The notes: generated by a model from the sequence alone, not told the origin. Counted from the first letter of the stretch, positions 25,419 through 34,570 are shown. The stretch is 64,000 nt of DNA from Firm-08 sp045541535 (GCA_045541535.1 JAZQJG010000034.1:62001-126000); one strand, 5' to 3'. Program-made: numbers and translations.

Positions 25419-25448
25419 ATTAAAGCGTGCCAATGGCACGCTTTAATT
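25418..25448. terminator. Bidirectional intrinsic terminator
   Basis: The 14-bp stem AATTAAAGCGTGCC/GGCACGCTTTAATT separates the convergent M15 peptidase and ung genes. Confidence 0.88.
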
Positions 25449-26115
25449 ATTTTATTGTCCAATCAATGGGCGAAAGACCGTTTTTAATTAATATCTCGTT
25501 GGTTTTGGAAAAATGCTTACAGCCGAAAAAACCGTTATGCGCCGATAATGGACTGGGATGAGGCGCTTGCAACAAGATATGCTTCGGATTGGTTATAAGG
25601 GACGCTTTAGCCCTGGCATTGGCTCCCCAAAGCAAAAAGACCACCGGCGTATCTTTTTCATTCACCGCACGAATCACACGGTCTGTAAAAATCTCCCAAC
25701 CCTTCCCTTTGTGGCTGTTGGGCTGTCCTTCACGCACGGTCAGAACGGTGTTTAATAACAACACGCCTTGCTCAGCCCAAGAAGTGAGTTCCCCATGCTG
25801 TGGCGCCGGAATCCCGACGTCATCCATCAATTCTTTAAAAATATTCTTTAAGGACGGCGGAGCAGGGACTCCCTTTTTTACCGAAAAGCACATCCCGTGC
25901 GCTTGTCCGGGGCCGTGATATGGATCCTGCCCCAGCATTACCACCTTAACGTCCCTGCAAGCAGTGGTACGCAAAGCATTAAAAATATCATACATGCCGG
26001 GATAAATCCGGTGCTTTTTATATTCTTCTTTTAAAAAAGCACGAAGTTGTTTGTAATACGGCTGATCAAATTCTGCTCCGAGAATCTGATCCCAATCGTT
26101 TTGAAAAGAAACCAT
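25447..26115 (-). CDS. ung: Uracil-DNA glycosylase, family 1
   Basis: The 222-residue protein has motif A GQDPYHGPGQAHG with the catalytic Asp, the uracil pocket region LLLNTVLTVREGQPNSH, and motif B HPSPLSAHNGFFGCKHF with the catalytic His. It excises uracil from DNA at the start of base excision repair. It begins 3 bases after the dGTPase stop, so radC, the dGTPase gene and ung form one unit. Confidence 0.98.
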   Translation of the reverse strand: MVSFQNDWDQILGAEFDQPYYKQLRAFLKEEYKKHRIYPGMYDIFNALRTTACRDVKVVMLGQDPYHGPGQAHGMCFSVKKGVPAPPSLKNIFKELMDDVGIPAPQHGELTSWAEQGVLLLNTVLTVREGQPNSHKGKGWEIFTDRVIRAVNEKDTPVVFLLWGANARAKASLITNPKHILLQAPHPSPLSAHNGFFGCKHFSKTNEILIKNGLSPIDWTIK

Positions 26116-26118
26116 ATA

Positions 26119-27321
26119 TCAAAAATATCCTTTAAAATTAACCCTAAGATCACTTTTCGGAAAGAGATAAGCATACAGTTCCAAAAAGAAATCGTCCGTC
26201 ATACCTGCAATAAAATCCACTACAATTTGATCAGGATCCTCCAAGCGATACGGCTCGGTGCGGTAAAAAGATCGCTCAATCCCATCAATGTGATGCGTAA
26301 AGATCACCGAACTCTCATCGCCATCTAAAAGTTCTTTGCGCAAACGCTGATAAATTTGTTCCATCATCGGCTCAATGGCGGTATCATAACTATCGTTTCC
26401 CACTTGATAAATCAACTGATAATTTGCTTTTTTAGCCGCGGAAAGAGCCTCAAAATATTCTTTATCCAGTCGAATGTATGGGTGGCCATAGCTGTTTTGT
26501 ATGATATTGACCGTCAAATTATTGATGATCTCGGCATTTGTGGCACCGATAGGACCATTCGGAAAAGAACACCCTTCCGGGAGTTGCTTCATTTTCACAG
26601 CATCCTGACGATCTTTGCCAAGATACGCAATAATGTCACAAATCCGTACCACACACCCCTCCAACGTAGAGGGTACCATCTTAAGATTGTTGGCTTTATC
26701 AAGATAACAGCTTTCCACTGCCGCATCCAGTTGAACAAAAGACGTCATTTCCTTGGGGCTGTATTCCGACAATTCCATCTCCCCGTTATGCCCCAAGATG
26801 CCGCTGAGGGTTTGCAAAGTAAGATTATAAGGAATCAACCGATCAAGCACCCGCACGCTGTGAACGTTATGTTGAAAACTCCGTCCGGTATATCCGTTGT
26901 ACAAACGGTCCAGCATTCTTTCACCTGCGTGACCGAAAGGCGTGTGTCCGATATCGTGACCCAGAGCAATGGCCTCAATCAAATCCAGATTGAGATTCAG
27001 CACCTTGCCGATATTGCGGGCAATGCGGGATACCAACTGTACGTGCTGAGCCCTACGGGTGATATCATCATTTTTGGAAAAAGAAAAAACCTGAGTTTTG
27101 TCGGCATAACGGTCAAAATATTCGCTATGCAAAATTTTTTCGCAATCACGTACAAAGGTTGGTCGCCACAGATTGGCCACATCTTTTTTCTCATTCCGAC
27201 GCACAGCCAGCTCATCTTTAAAGCCAAACCTCGGTAAAGTCCCTTGTATGCGATCCTCCTCAATGCGCTGAATCAAGGCGGCATCCAATTGATCAAATTT
27301 CAACTTTCTATTATTTAACAT
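26119..27321 (-). CDS. Deoxyguanosine triphosphate triphosphohydrolase-like HD protein
   Basis: The 400-residue protein has TRRAQHVQLVSRIARNIG and the HD motif LGHDIGHTPFGHAGE with its metal-binding His and Asp, followed by the EHN-like FQHNVHSVR. These are the hallmarks of dGTPase-type HD hydrolases, which cut dNTPs to nucleoside and triphosphate. ATG 27321 overlaps the end of radC by 11 bases; the longer reading starting at 27393 is inside radC and unlikely. The grouping with ung suggests a role in nucleotide pool quality, which is inference. Confidence 0.9.
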   Translation of the reverse strand: MLNNRKLKFDQLDAALIQRIEEDRIQGTLPRFGFKDELAVRRNEKKDVANLWRPTFVRDCEKILHSEYFDRYADKTQVFSFSKNDDITRRAQHVQLVSRIARNIGKVLNLNLDLIEAIALGHDIGHTPFGHAGERMLDRLYNGYTGRSFQHNVHSVRVLDRLIPYNLTLQTLSGILGHNGEMELSEYSPKEMTSFVQLDAAVESCYLDKANNLKMVPSTLEGCVVRICDIIAYLGKDRQDAVKMKQLPEGCSFPNGPIGATNAEIINNLTVNIIQNSYGHPYIRLDKEYFEALSAAKKANYQLIYQVGNDSYDTAIEPMMEQIYQRLRKELLDGDESSVIFTHHIDGIERSFYRTEPYRLEDPDQIVVDFIAGMTDDFFLELYAYLFPKSDLRVNFKGYF

Positions 27322-28003
27322 GACGCAAAAGCCCCGTTGCCGCCATAGAAGTAGCCTGATCACCGCATACGACGATATGATCCACCAGCACAATGCCGCA
27401 AGCCATCAGTTTTTCACCCACAAATTGCGTTGTCATAATATCTTCCGAAGAAGGTTCGGGATGAGCGAAATGATTATGGGCCAACACAACCATAGCGGCT
27501 CTGAAACGCAAGGCCGCATCCATCAAGGAGCGAGTTTCAATCTTGAGAGCATCAATAGAGCCTTTACAAATCATTTCACAACTGATCAAACACCAATTCT
27601 TATCCAAAAATGCGGCATATAACTGCTCTTCCTTGGCACCAACAAATTTTGGTATAAAAAACTCTTCTCTCGCAAAGGCGCGGGAAAGAGAAATCCGACT
27701 ATGCCGTGCAGGATCATCCAGATAACGCTTGGCCAGCTGTGGCACAAGAGTCAATAACGATGCAGCGTGTTGGCCGATTCCGGGCACACGCATAAGTTCT
27801 CGACTGGTGGCATTGAAAACGCCGTTCAAAGAGCCAAATTCACGAATCAATTGGTGTGCCAATGGATTTACATCTTTTTGAGGAATAGCAAAGGTAAGCA
27901 AATACTCCAAAACCTCATGGTCTTCAAAGCCATCCAGGCCCACTCTTTCAAATTTGGATTTTAAACGGGAACGATGCCCTTGATGCATATGCGGTTCACT
28001 CAT
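27311..28003 (-). CDS. radC: RadC-family JAB/MPN protein
   Basis: The 230-residue protein has the UPF0758 arrangement: an N-terminal helix-hairpin-helix region (LMRVPGIGQHAASLLTL) and a C-terminal JAB1/MPN domain. The metal motif reads HNHFAHPEPSSED, one residue shorter between the second His and the Ser than the common HNHPSGxPxPSxxD. RadC is widely annotated as a repair protein but its activity is not settled. AGGAGG lies 10 bases before the ATG. It leads the radC-dGTPase-ung unit. Confidence 0.88.
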   Translation of the reverse strand: MSEPHMHQGHRSRLKSKFERVGLDGFEDHEVLEYLLTFAIPQKDVNPLAHQLIREFGSLNGVFNATSRELMRVPGIGQHAASLLTLVPQLAKRYLDDPARHSRISLSRAFAREEFFIPKFVGAKEEQLYAAFLDKNWCLISCEMICKGSIDALKIETRSLMDAALRFRAAMVVLAHNHFAHPEPSSEDIMTTQFVGEKLMACGIVLVDHIVVCGDQATSMAATGLLRHVK

Positions 28004-28071
28004 TTTTCAACGCCTCCTATTAGAAATATTATATATAAGTTGATGAAGATTGTCAAATTTTCAAAAACCAA

Positions 28072-28101
28072 TTGACGAGAAGCCCTATATTTGGGTATAC
28101 T
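28072..28101 (+). promoter_or_regulatory. Putative promoter of the RluA-family gene
   Basis: TTGACG and TATACT are spaced by 18 bases, about 30 bases before the start codon. Confidence 0.6.
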
Positions 28102-28130
28102 TATAGTCAGAAATCTCAAAGGGGCTCGTT

Positions 28131-29081
28131 ATGAAAGAATTTGTGATCACCAAAAACGACAGCGATCAGCGTTTGGATAAATTTATCAGCAAAATCACCA
28201 CCAACCTCTCCGGACCGTTGTTATATAAATACTTACGAAAAAAAGCCATCAAGGTCAACGGAAAGAAAAAAGAAATTTCATATCGCCTGCAAGAAAACGA
28301 CGTGGTCACTCTCTATATCAATGACGAGTTTTTTCCCGATAGTTCCCCACTATTTTTGAAACTCAAGGGCAACTATAATCTTGATATCTTATACGAAGAT
28401 GAAAACGTCTTACTTGTAAACAAAGCGCCCGGCCTGTTAGTGCACGAGGACGACAAGGAGCAACTGCATACGCTAATCAATTACATCCTTGCGTATCTAT
28501 ACAATAAAAAGGAATATGATCCTGAAAGCGAAAATTCCTTCGTGCCCGCCCTTTGCAACCGCATCGACAAGAATACCGGCGGTATTGTGATCGCTGCTAA
28601 AAATGCAGAATCCGGTAGAGAAATGTACGACATTATCAAAAATCGTCAAATTCAAAAGCTTTATCTGGCCTTGGCTCACGGAAGAATGCCAAAAAACAGC
28701 GACATCCTGACCGCATACCACGCGAAAGATGCAAAGAATAACCAGGTCTACGTTTACAACACTCCCGCTCCCGAACGCAAAACCATCAAAACGGGATACC
28801 GAGTACTGAAAAGTAACGCCAATGTAAGCTTACTGGAAGTAGAACTATTCACAGGTCGCACCCATCAGATCCGTGCCCACCTTGCTCATATCGGTCATCC
28901 TCTGCTGGGAGATACCAAATATGGCACAAAAGCAAACAATGATCGCCTTCCCTTCCGTTATCAAGCGCTATACGCTTACAAGCTTCGCTTTTTAATTCAA
29001 AACGAAAATTCTCCTTTATATTATTTAAATCAAAAATCTTTTGAAGTAAAAAACGTTTATTTCAAAGACTTTATAAAATAA
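28131..29081 (+). CDS. RluA-family pseudouridine synthase with S4 domain
   Basis: The 316-residue protein has an N-terminal S4 RNA-binding domain (QRLDKFISK, KKAIKVNGKKK) and the RluA catalytic domain. The catalytic Asp is in NRIDKNTGGIVI, and GRTHQIRAHLAHIGHPLLGDTKYG completes the family signature. It isomerises uridine in 23S rRNA or tRNA; the exact position (RluC/RluD class) cannot be assigned. ATG 28131 has AAAGGGG upstream. Confidence 0.92.
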   Translation: MKEFVITKNDSDQRLDKFISKITTNLSGPLLYKYLRKKAIKVNGKKKEISYRLQENDVVTLYINDEFFPDSSPLFLKLKGNYNLDILYEDENVLLVNKAPGLLVHEDDKEQLHTLINYILAYLYNKKEYDPESENSFVPALCNRIDKNTGGIVIAAKNAESGREMYDIIKNRQIQKLYLALAHGRMPKNSDILTAYHAKDAKNNQVYVYNTPAPERKTIKTGYRVLKSNANVSLLEVELFTGRTHQIRAHLAHIGHPLLGDTKYGTKANNDRLPFRYQALYAYKLRFLIQNENSPLYYLNQKSFEVKNVYFKDFIK

Positions 29082-29106
29082 AAAACAGAGCAAATGCTCT
29101 GTTTTT
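29081..29106. terminator. Bidirectional intrinsic terminator
   Basis: The stem AAAAACAGAGC/GCTCTGTTTTT lies between the convergent RluA-family and nfnB genes. Confidence 0.9.
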
Positions 29107-29108
29107 TA

Positions 29109-30494
29109 TTATTTTCGGATATATTCATCAATAGCATTCGCCGCATTTTTGCCGGCGCCCATGGCAAGAATTACCGTAGCCGCTCCGGTTACGGCATCAC
29201 CACCGGCAAACACGCCTTTTCTACTGGTCTGACCGGTAACCTCATCTGCAATAATGCCGCCCCAGCGCTGGGTTTCAAGGCCTTCGGTGGTAGATTTGAT
29301 CAACGGATTGGGCGAAGTTCCGATAGAAACAATCACGCAATCACAATCAATCACAAACTCGGAACCGGGCACCTCCACAGGACGCCGTCTGCCGGAAGCA
29401 TCCGGTTGTCCCAGCTCCATCCGAACGCATTCAATGCCGCAAACATTCCCCTGTTCATCACCCAAAACACGTACAGGATTGTTGAGGAGCTTGAAAAAGA
29501 TTTCCTCTTCTTTTGCGTGCTCCACTTCTTCTTTACGGGCAGGAAGCTCTACCTCAGAGCGACGGTATACGACGGAAACCTCCTGTGCCCCAAGACGTTT
29601 GGCACAACGTGCCGCATCCATCGCAACGTTTCCGCCGCCAATCACAACTACTTTTTGGGCTTTTTGGATCGGCGTTGCGCTGTCACTGCGATATGCCTTC
29701 ATCAGATTAACGCGAGTCAGAAATTCATTGGCAGAATATACGCCCTTCAGATTTTCACCGGGGATGCCGAGAAACTTGGGAAGGCCCGCACCGGAGCCAA
29801 TGAAAACAGCCTCAAATCCCATATCCAGTAATTCATCAACGGAAAACAGACGACCGATCACCATATTGGTTTCAATCTTCACACCAAGTTCCTTCAATCG
29901 GTCAATTTCCTGTTGAACGATCTTTTTCGGCAAGCGAAATTCAGGAATGCCATAAACCAATACACCGCCGGCACAATGAAGCGCCTCAAACACCGTCACT
30001 TCATATCCTTTTTTAGCCAGATCACCGGCACAGGTCAAACCTGCGGGGCCCGAACCGACAACCGCCACTTTGTGTCCGTTACTCTTTGGCTTGACCACTT
30101 CACGTGCCGCAAGAGCATTATGTCGGTCAGCTACAAAGCGTTCCAATCTTCCAATGGCAACAGGCTCACCTTTGATACCACGAACACAGCGTTGTTCACA
30201 CTGTGTTTCCTGAGGACATACCCGTCCACAGACCGCAGGCAAAGACGAGGACTGCTGAATAACTTGATACGCTTGCTCAAAATTTCCATCACAGATTTCT
30301 TTGATAAACGACGGAATATCAATAGAAACGGGACATCCCGCCATACAAGGCTTATTTTTACACTGTAAGCAGCGGTGCGCTTCGTCAATTGCTTGTTCTT
30401 CCGTATAGCCCAACGCTACCTCATCAAAGTTTTTGTTTCGGATCAGCGGATCCTGGGAGGGCATCGGTTGTTTGGTCAAAGACATATTTGCCAT
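29109..30494 (-). CDS. nfnB: NfnB / GltD-like FAD-dependent oxidoreductase subunit
   Basis: The 461-residue protein has two N-terminal four-cysteine clusters (CLQCKNKPCMAGCP and CGRVCPQETQCEQRC) for [4Fe-4S] centres, a FAD-binding GSGPAGLTCAGDLAKKG, and a NAD(P)-binding GGGNVAMDAARCAKRLG. No glutamate synthase large subunit is present; instead the upstream partner is an NfnA-like flavoprotein. The pair matches NfnAB, the NADH-dependent reduced ferredoxin:NADP+ oxidoreductase that bifurcates electrons in anaerobes. It starts one base after the nfnA stop codon. Confidence 0.88.
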   Translation of the reverse strand: MANMSLTKQPMPSQDPLIRNKNFDEVALGYTEEQAIDEAHRCLQCKNKPCMAGCPVSIDIPSFIKEICDGNFEQAYQVIQQSSSLPAVCGRVCPQETQCEQRCVRGIKGEPVAIGRLERFVADRHNALAAREVVKPKSNGHKVAVVGSGPAGLTCAGDLAKKGYEVTVFEALHCAGGVLVYGIPEFRLPKKIVQQEIDRLKELGVKIETNMVIGRLFSVDELLDMGFEAVFIGSGAGLPKFLGIPGENLKGVYSANEFLTRVNLMKAYRSDSATPIQKAQKVVVIGGGNVAMDAARCAKRLGAQEVSVVYRRSEVELPARKEEVEHAKEEEIFFKLLNNPVRVLGDEQGNVCGIECVRMELGQPDASGRRRPVEVPGSEFVIDCDCVIVSIGTSPNPLIKSTTEGLETQRWGGIIADEVTGQTSRKGVFAGGDAVTGAATVILAMGAGKNAANAIDEYIRK

Positions 30495-30495
30495 C

Positions 30496-31335
30496 TCACT
30501 CTACCCCCTTAAACAAATTGCAGGTATTTTCGTGGGCTTTTCTTTCAAAATCGTGATACATAGAAGACCGCGCCATCGCTTCGTCGAAATCTACCTGATG
30601 ACCATCAAATTCAGGGCCGTCAACACAGGCAAATTTCGTCTCACCACCGACACTCAAACGACAACCTCCACACATACCCGTGCCATCAATCATAATAGGA
30701 TTCATAGAAACAACAGTCTTAACACCGTATTCCTTAGTCAGTGCAGATACAAATTTCATCATAGGCAAAGGTCCGATGGCGATCACTTCATCAAACTGTT
30801 CACCGTCATCAAGTTGTTTACGCAAAGCATCGGTAACAAAGCCACGCTCACCGGCACTACCGTCATCCGTCATTAAAGTAAAATGATCACAAGAAGCCGT
30901 AAATTCATCCTGTAATATCACAAGGTTTTTGTTGCGGAAACCGACAATGCCGTGCACGCAAATGCCGCATTCGTGCATTTTTTTGGCCACAGGATATGCA
31001 ATGGCGCAACCAACACCGCCGCCGATGACGGCAACCTTTTTGAGATTATCCATTTCCGTTGGCTTGCCGAGCGGCCCGACAAAATCACACAGACGATCGC
31101 CCTGACGCATATGATTCAATTTTTCCGTTGTCCCGCCAACCACCTGAAATATGATCGTAACCGTACCACGTTCAGCATCATAATCGGCGATGGTGAGCGG
31201 AATCCGTTCACCGTCAGCATCTGTGCGCAGAATCACAAACTGACCGGGACGGGCCTTTTTGGCAATCAACGGCGCATCAATTTCCATCAGAGTGACGGTG
31301 GGATTCAGTTCTTTTTTCAACAAAATTTCAAACAC
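30496..31335 (-). CDS. nfnA: NfnA / sulfide dehydrogenase-like FAD/NAD-binding subunit
   Basis: From a GTG at 31335 (GAGGAA just upstream) the 279-residue protein has the ferredoxin-reductase fold: FAD site near ERIPLTIAD, NAD site VAVIGGGVGCAIAYPVAK, and a C-terminal [2Fe-2S] site with GMCGGC and ACVDGPEFDGH. PyrK and SudB are close relatives, but the adjacent GltD-like gene favours NfnA. With NfnB it balances NADH, NADPH and ferredoxin pools in the cytoplasm. The longer frame to 31422 lacks a ribosome binding site. Confidence 0.88.
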   Translation of the reverse strand: MFEILLKKELNPTVTLMEIDAPLIAKKARPGQFVILRTDADGERIPLTIADYDAERGTVTIIFQVVGGTTEKLNHMRQGDRLCDFVGPLGKPTEMDNLKKVAVIGGGVGCAIAYPVAKKMHECGICVHGIVGFRNKNLVILQDEFTASCDHFTLMTDDGSAGERGFVTDALRKQLDDGEQFDEVIAIGPLPMMKFVSALTKEYGVKTVVSMNPIMIDGTGMCGGCRLSVGGETKFACVDGPEFDGHQVDFDEAMARSSMYHDFERKAHENTCNLFKGVE

Positions 31336-31388
31336 AAATATTCCTCGTTTCTTTTGCAAAACTATGTTTGACAAACGTAAACTACATA

Positions 31389-31401
31389 TTACATATTGTA
31401 A
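31389..31401 (-). promoter_or_regulatory. Small palindrome upstream of nfnA, possible operator
   Basis: TTACATATTGTAA is an interrupted inverted repeat about 55 bases before the nfnA start. It could bind a redox or metabolic repressor; there is no direct evidence and it is not a clear Rex site. Confidence 0.25.
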
Positions 31402-31473
31402 CACTATTTTATAAAAAAGCAAGAAAAAAGACTATCACAAAACGCACTTACTTTTGTGCTATTTTAACAAATG

Positions 31474-31503
31474 AAAAAAGACATCCCGAAGGATGTCTTT
31501 TTT
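31474..31503 (-). terminator. Intrinsic terminator of the tRNA-Leu pair
   Basis: The 13-bp stem AAAAAAGACATCC/GGATGTCTTTTTT abuts the CCA end of tRNA-Leu(CAG). The 130 bases between it and the nfnA start hold no other gene. Confidence 0.88.
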
Positions 31504-31590
31504 GGTGCGGGTAAGAGGACTTGAACCTCCACCGGTGCAATACCGACTAGAACCTGAATCTAGCGCGTCTGCCAATTCCGCCATACCCGC
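31503..31590 (-). tRNA. trnL: tRNA-Leu (anticodon CAG)
   Basis: An 88-base class II cloverleaf with acceptor GCGGGTA, anticodon loop TTCAGGT, a long variable arm and encoded CCA. It is 5 bases downstream of the tRNA-Leu(GAG) gene and shares its transcript. Confidence 0.96.
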
Positions 31591-31595
31591 ATGTA

Positions 31596-31682
31596 TGGTG
31601 CAGACGGCGGGACTTGAACCCGCATCCCATCGCTGGGACTACCACCTCAAAGTAGCGTGTATGCCAATTTCACCACGTCTGC
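31596..31682 (-). tRNA. trnL: tRNA-Leu (anticodon GAG)
   Basis: An 87-base class II cloverleaf with acceptor GCAGACG, anticodon loop TTGAGGT, a long variable arm and encoded CCA. First gene of a two-tRNA unit. Confidence 0.96.
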
Positions 31683-31781
31683 ATATCCACACGCTGCTCA
31701 TCAGCGCAGGATTTATTATAACAAGCAAACTCTTAAAAGTCAAGTGTTTTTTTAAATAAATATCAACTTTTTCAAAGATTT

Positions 31782-31817
31782 AAAAGGAAAGACGGTGAGA
31801 ACACCGTCTTGCCTTTT
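31782..31817 (-). terminator. Intrinsic terminator of the SLH surface protein gene
   Basis: A long stem (AAGACGGTG/CACCGTCTT, extended by AAAAGG/CCTTTT around one mismatch) follows the gene. The T-tract after it is moderate. Confidence 0.75.
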
Positions 31818-31830
31818 GGATTTGTTAATC

Positions 31831-34362
31831 TTATGCGGCGTGATTATAAATAATCACAGCAACGTCTGCGCGGATGATGCTATCCTTGGGGTTGAAGTTT
31901 TTGCCATCACCCTGAATCAAGCGATAGTAGTTAGCAAGCTTGATGGACTTGAGGGCCCAGGAGCTGATCTCCTTAGCATCGGCATATTTACCTTTAAATG
32001 CACTCTCAATCGCATCGGCTTCTGCTTTATACATCTTGTTTACGGTAGTTTTATCAGCCGCAGCAATACTACGCAGGAAAACAGCGGTAAATTGCTCTCT
32101 GGTAGTGGTGGAGGAGCCTGCAAAATACAGATTTCCATTGTCAGAAATACCGGAAATCAAGCCGGCAGCAGTGGCCGTGCGGATGTAAGGCAATGCCCAG
32201 GGAGCTTCGCTCTGCATCTCAAAGAAATCATCATAGATTTCATGCAGCTTAACGCCGTCAGCCATATCAACGTTCAAACCGCTCAAAGTAACCATTACCT
32301 TGGCCAATTCGTATCTGGTGATGTTGGCAGTGGCATTAACTCTCTTATTCTGGTCACCCACAAAAATGCCATAACCTTCATTATTTAAATAGTTTACGGC
32401 TTTGCGAGCATAAGCAGGGACACCGGCGAGATCGGAATAAATCACAGCGTCACGATCGGAAACAACCGTTACGGGAATAGCCGCAGACTTCTCACCGTTT
32501 TCAGCAGTAACCTGAATGTAGAAGTAGTTGTACTTGGATTCCAGATCCACCTTGGTGGTGCTGGGTGCTTCGTACTTGCAAGCGGGATCCAAATAGAATT
32601 TGTAAGTAGCCTTGGTGTCAACGTTAACACTGGGCTTGATGGACTTAACGCCGGCAGGCATCTCAACGTAATAACCGCCGTCTGCTTCAGTCAGAAACTC
32701 GGCGCCGGGCACGCCAAACAGGTGCAGCTTACAGTCGTTGGAGCCGCCAGACTCCTCAACGCCGTCTACAGGGAATGCAAAGATGCTGACATCATAATAC
32801 TCAGTGGTGCTACCGTTGGTGGCAACCAGATATGCAGTAGTAATATTCTCCTCTTTATTCAGAGAAATCTTGGAAATGAGCTTGCTCTGGGTATTGTCGG
32901 TATAAATCTTAACGGTAGTGCCACTCTTGGCAGTCATATTGGTCTCGGGTGAGAAGGTGTAAGTGCCGGATTCTTTGTCGGCAGGATAGATGTACAGACG
33001 TCTGGTATTATTATATTTCAATACCTCTCCGTCGTTCCATGCGGTAATCAAGTTGGGCGTGCTGTCCTGCAAGATCGCAGAAGTGGAAGAGAAGCTCATT
33101 GCAGCACCCTTACCATCGTAGAATTTATTTGTAGAATCAAAATAGTACGGATAGGAAGAACTACTGGAAAGCGGAGTTTTATAACCCTCGAAACGGTTTC
33201 CGCTAATCTCCATATGCGTGTAAGAAGGCGTTCCGCCGACACCGTCATAGTAAGTACCAAAGGCAGGAGAGCCGTCACCCGTAGACATAACGAAGAGATT
33301 GTCTTTACAAGTAAACTCTTGATTATGATAGGAGATCTGGTCCTGAATAGTTCTGTTACCAACAGCGGTAGCAACATTTATAAAATCATTACCAATCATT
33401 TCAAGGATAACGCGGGAACGCATCTGAATGCCAGCAACACCGCTCTCACGAGCAGCAAAGTTGATGGAGTTGATGCCGCCGAAATCCTCAAAGTGATTAT
33501 AGAGGTATCTACGAGCAAGCGCCTTATCGGGAGCCAAAGAATTAGAGGGAGAAATACCACCAAGATATTCAATAAGACTGTTGGTATTTTTGTCGGCGCC
33601 GGATTTCATATGAGCAACATAACTGTTTTGGATCGTAACGCTCTCGGCCTTTGTATTATGGAATCTGGAAACAGCGTCGTTTTTGTCTGCACGGATGCTA
33701 TCAATCGTGACGTAACGATTGATAGTGTCAGTGTTCATCAGAAAATATGAATCGCAAGAACTGTCTTTAAAAAACAGATTCTTGAAAGTATAGTTAACGA
33801 TGATTTTTTCCGCAGCACGGGTGGTGTCCTTGATTCTACCGGAGCCGGTGAAGGCAATACCGTCAATGACAACGTTATTACAGCCGGTACCGATCAAGAT
33901 GTCCGTGGTGAAGACGGCTTCCTTAGTGGGATCCAGGCTTCTGTTGTTCTTAAGCGCCCATTTTTCCATAGAAGGATCATAATCGTCCAAATAGGGACTG
34001 TTATTGGGGTTTTTGCCGAAATACGGTCCGCAAAGGTTGATATCACTGCTCAAAGTGATGGGATCGCTGTAAGTACCGGGAGCCAAAACCACCGTTCTTT
34101 CAACGCCTTCGGGCAACCAAGCGGCAGAAGCAGCCTCTACAGTCGCAAAAGCATTTAAACCAAACTCAAGCTGATACAGTTCGCCGCCCAACTCATAGTC
34201 AAACTGCTCCTGCAACGTAAGACCGGTCCAATCGTCGTTTACAACCAGATAACCCTCAGGCAACGCAGAGTATACCGGGGCTGCAAAAACGAAGCAGGAC
34301 ATTGTGGACAGCACCAACAAAACTGCAATTGTCAGCGCCAAGATCTTTCTACCTCTTTGCAT
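31831..34362 (-). CDS. Secreted beta-helix surface protein with three C-terminal SLH domains
   Basis: The 843-residue protein has a signal peptide (cleavage near FAAP, about residue 28). Residues about 85-420 have the short repeating Asn/Asp/Gly turns of a right-handed parallel beta-helix (VVLAPGTYSDPITLSSDINL, VVIDGIAFTGSG, VTIQNSYVAHM, MEISGNRFEGY), as in pectate-lyase-like proteins. Two or three beta-sandwich-like segments follow (about 440-645), then three SLH repeats (about 655-843) for wall anchoring. It may be an S-layer or adhesive surface protein; no catalytic residues can be assigned. A strong promoter, structured leader and optimal codons point to high expression. Confidence 0.85.
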   Translation of the reverse strand: MQRGRKILALTIAVLLVLSTMSCFVFAAPVYSALPEGYLVVNDDWTGLTLQEQFDYELGGELYQLEFGLNAFATVEAASAAWLPEGVERTVVLAPGTYSDPITLSSDINLCGPYFGKNPNNSPYLDDYDPSMEKWALKNNRSLDPTKEAVFTTDILIGTGCNNVVIDGIAFTGSGRIKDTTRAAEKIIVNYTFKNLFFKDSSCDSYFLMNTDTINRYVTIDSIRADKNDAVSRFHNTKAESVTIQNSYVAHMKSGADKNTNSLIEYLGGISPSNSLAPDKALARRYLYNHFEDFGGINSINFAARESGVAGIQMRSRVILEMIGNDFINVATAVGNRTIQDQISYHNQEFTCKDNLFVMSTGDGSPAFGTYYDGVGGTPSYTHMEISGNRFEGYKTPLSSSSSYPYYFDSTNKFYDGKGAAMSFSSTSAILQDSTPNLITAWNDGEVLKYNNTRRLYIYPADKESGTYTFSPETNMTAKSGTTVKIYTDNTQSKLISKISLNKEENITTAYLVATNGSTTEYYDVSIFAFPVDGVEESGGSNDCKLHLFGVPGAEFLTEADGGYYVEMPAGVKSIKPSVNVDTKATYKFYLDPACKYEAPSTTKVDLESKYNYFYIQVTAENGEKSAAIPVTVVSDRDAVIYSDLAGVPAYARKAVNYLNNEGYGIFVGDQNKRVNATANITRYELAKVMVTLSGLNVDMADGVKLHEIYDDFFEMQSEAPWALPYIRTATAAGLISGISDNGNLYFAGSSTTTREQFTAVFLRSIAAADKTTVNKMYKAEADAIESAFKGKYADAKEISSWALKSIKLANYYRLIQGDGKNFNPKDSIIRADVAVIIYNHAA

Positions 34363-34380
34363 TACATTTCCTCCTCATTG

Positions 34381-34431
34381 GGGCAATTGAACAAAAGAAA
34401 CAATAGAATTTTGTTCACTTTGCACAATGCC
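34381..34431 (-). promoter_or_regulatory. Inverted repeat in the 5' leader of the SLH protein gene
   Basis: TGAACAAAA and TTTTGTTCA pair within outer arms GGGCA and TGCCC, forming an imperfect long hairpin between promoter and ribosome binding site. It could stabilise the message or control its translation; this is inference. Confidence 0.5.
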
Positions 34432-34446
34432 CAGTTATATACATTA

Positions 34447-34475
34447 ATCATAGCATATTTATATATATATTTCAA
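34447..34475 (-). promoter_or_regulatory. Promoter of the SLH surface protein gene
   Basis: On the minus strand TTGAAA and TATGAT are separated by exactly 17 bases of AT-rich DNA, about 85 bases before the start codon. Confidence 0.75.
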
Positions 34476-34507
34476 GCAGATTTTTGCTTTTTTTAAATAA
34501 ATATTAA

Positions 34508-34535
34508 GGAGACGATACAAAACCGTATTGTCTCC
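34508..34535 (-). terminator. Hairpin after the PqqD-like gene
   Basis: GGAGACxATAC pairs with GTATxGTCTCC 35 bases past the stop codon. The following T-tract is weak, so it may be a terminator or an mRNA 3' stabiliser. Confidence 0.6.
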
Positions 34536-34570
34536 TTTCTAAGCACAATGGAGTGCGCCGATATAACACA

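Noticed and set aside
27311..28003. Anti-phage defence or mobile island marked by radC
   Set aside because: The neighbours are core repair and nucleotide genes with matching codon use; no integrase, repeats or toxin genes are nearby.
29109..31335. Glutamate synthase small subunit or dihydroorotate dehydrogenase electron-transfer subunit
   Set aside because: No large glutamate synthase gene and no pyrD are present; the adjacent pair fits NfnAB better.
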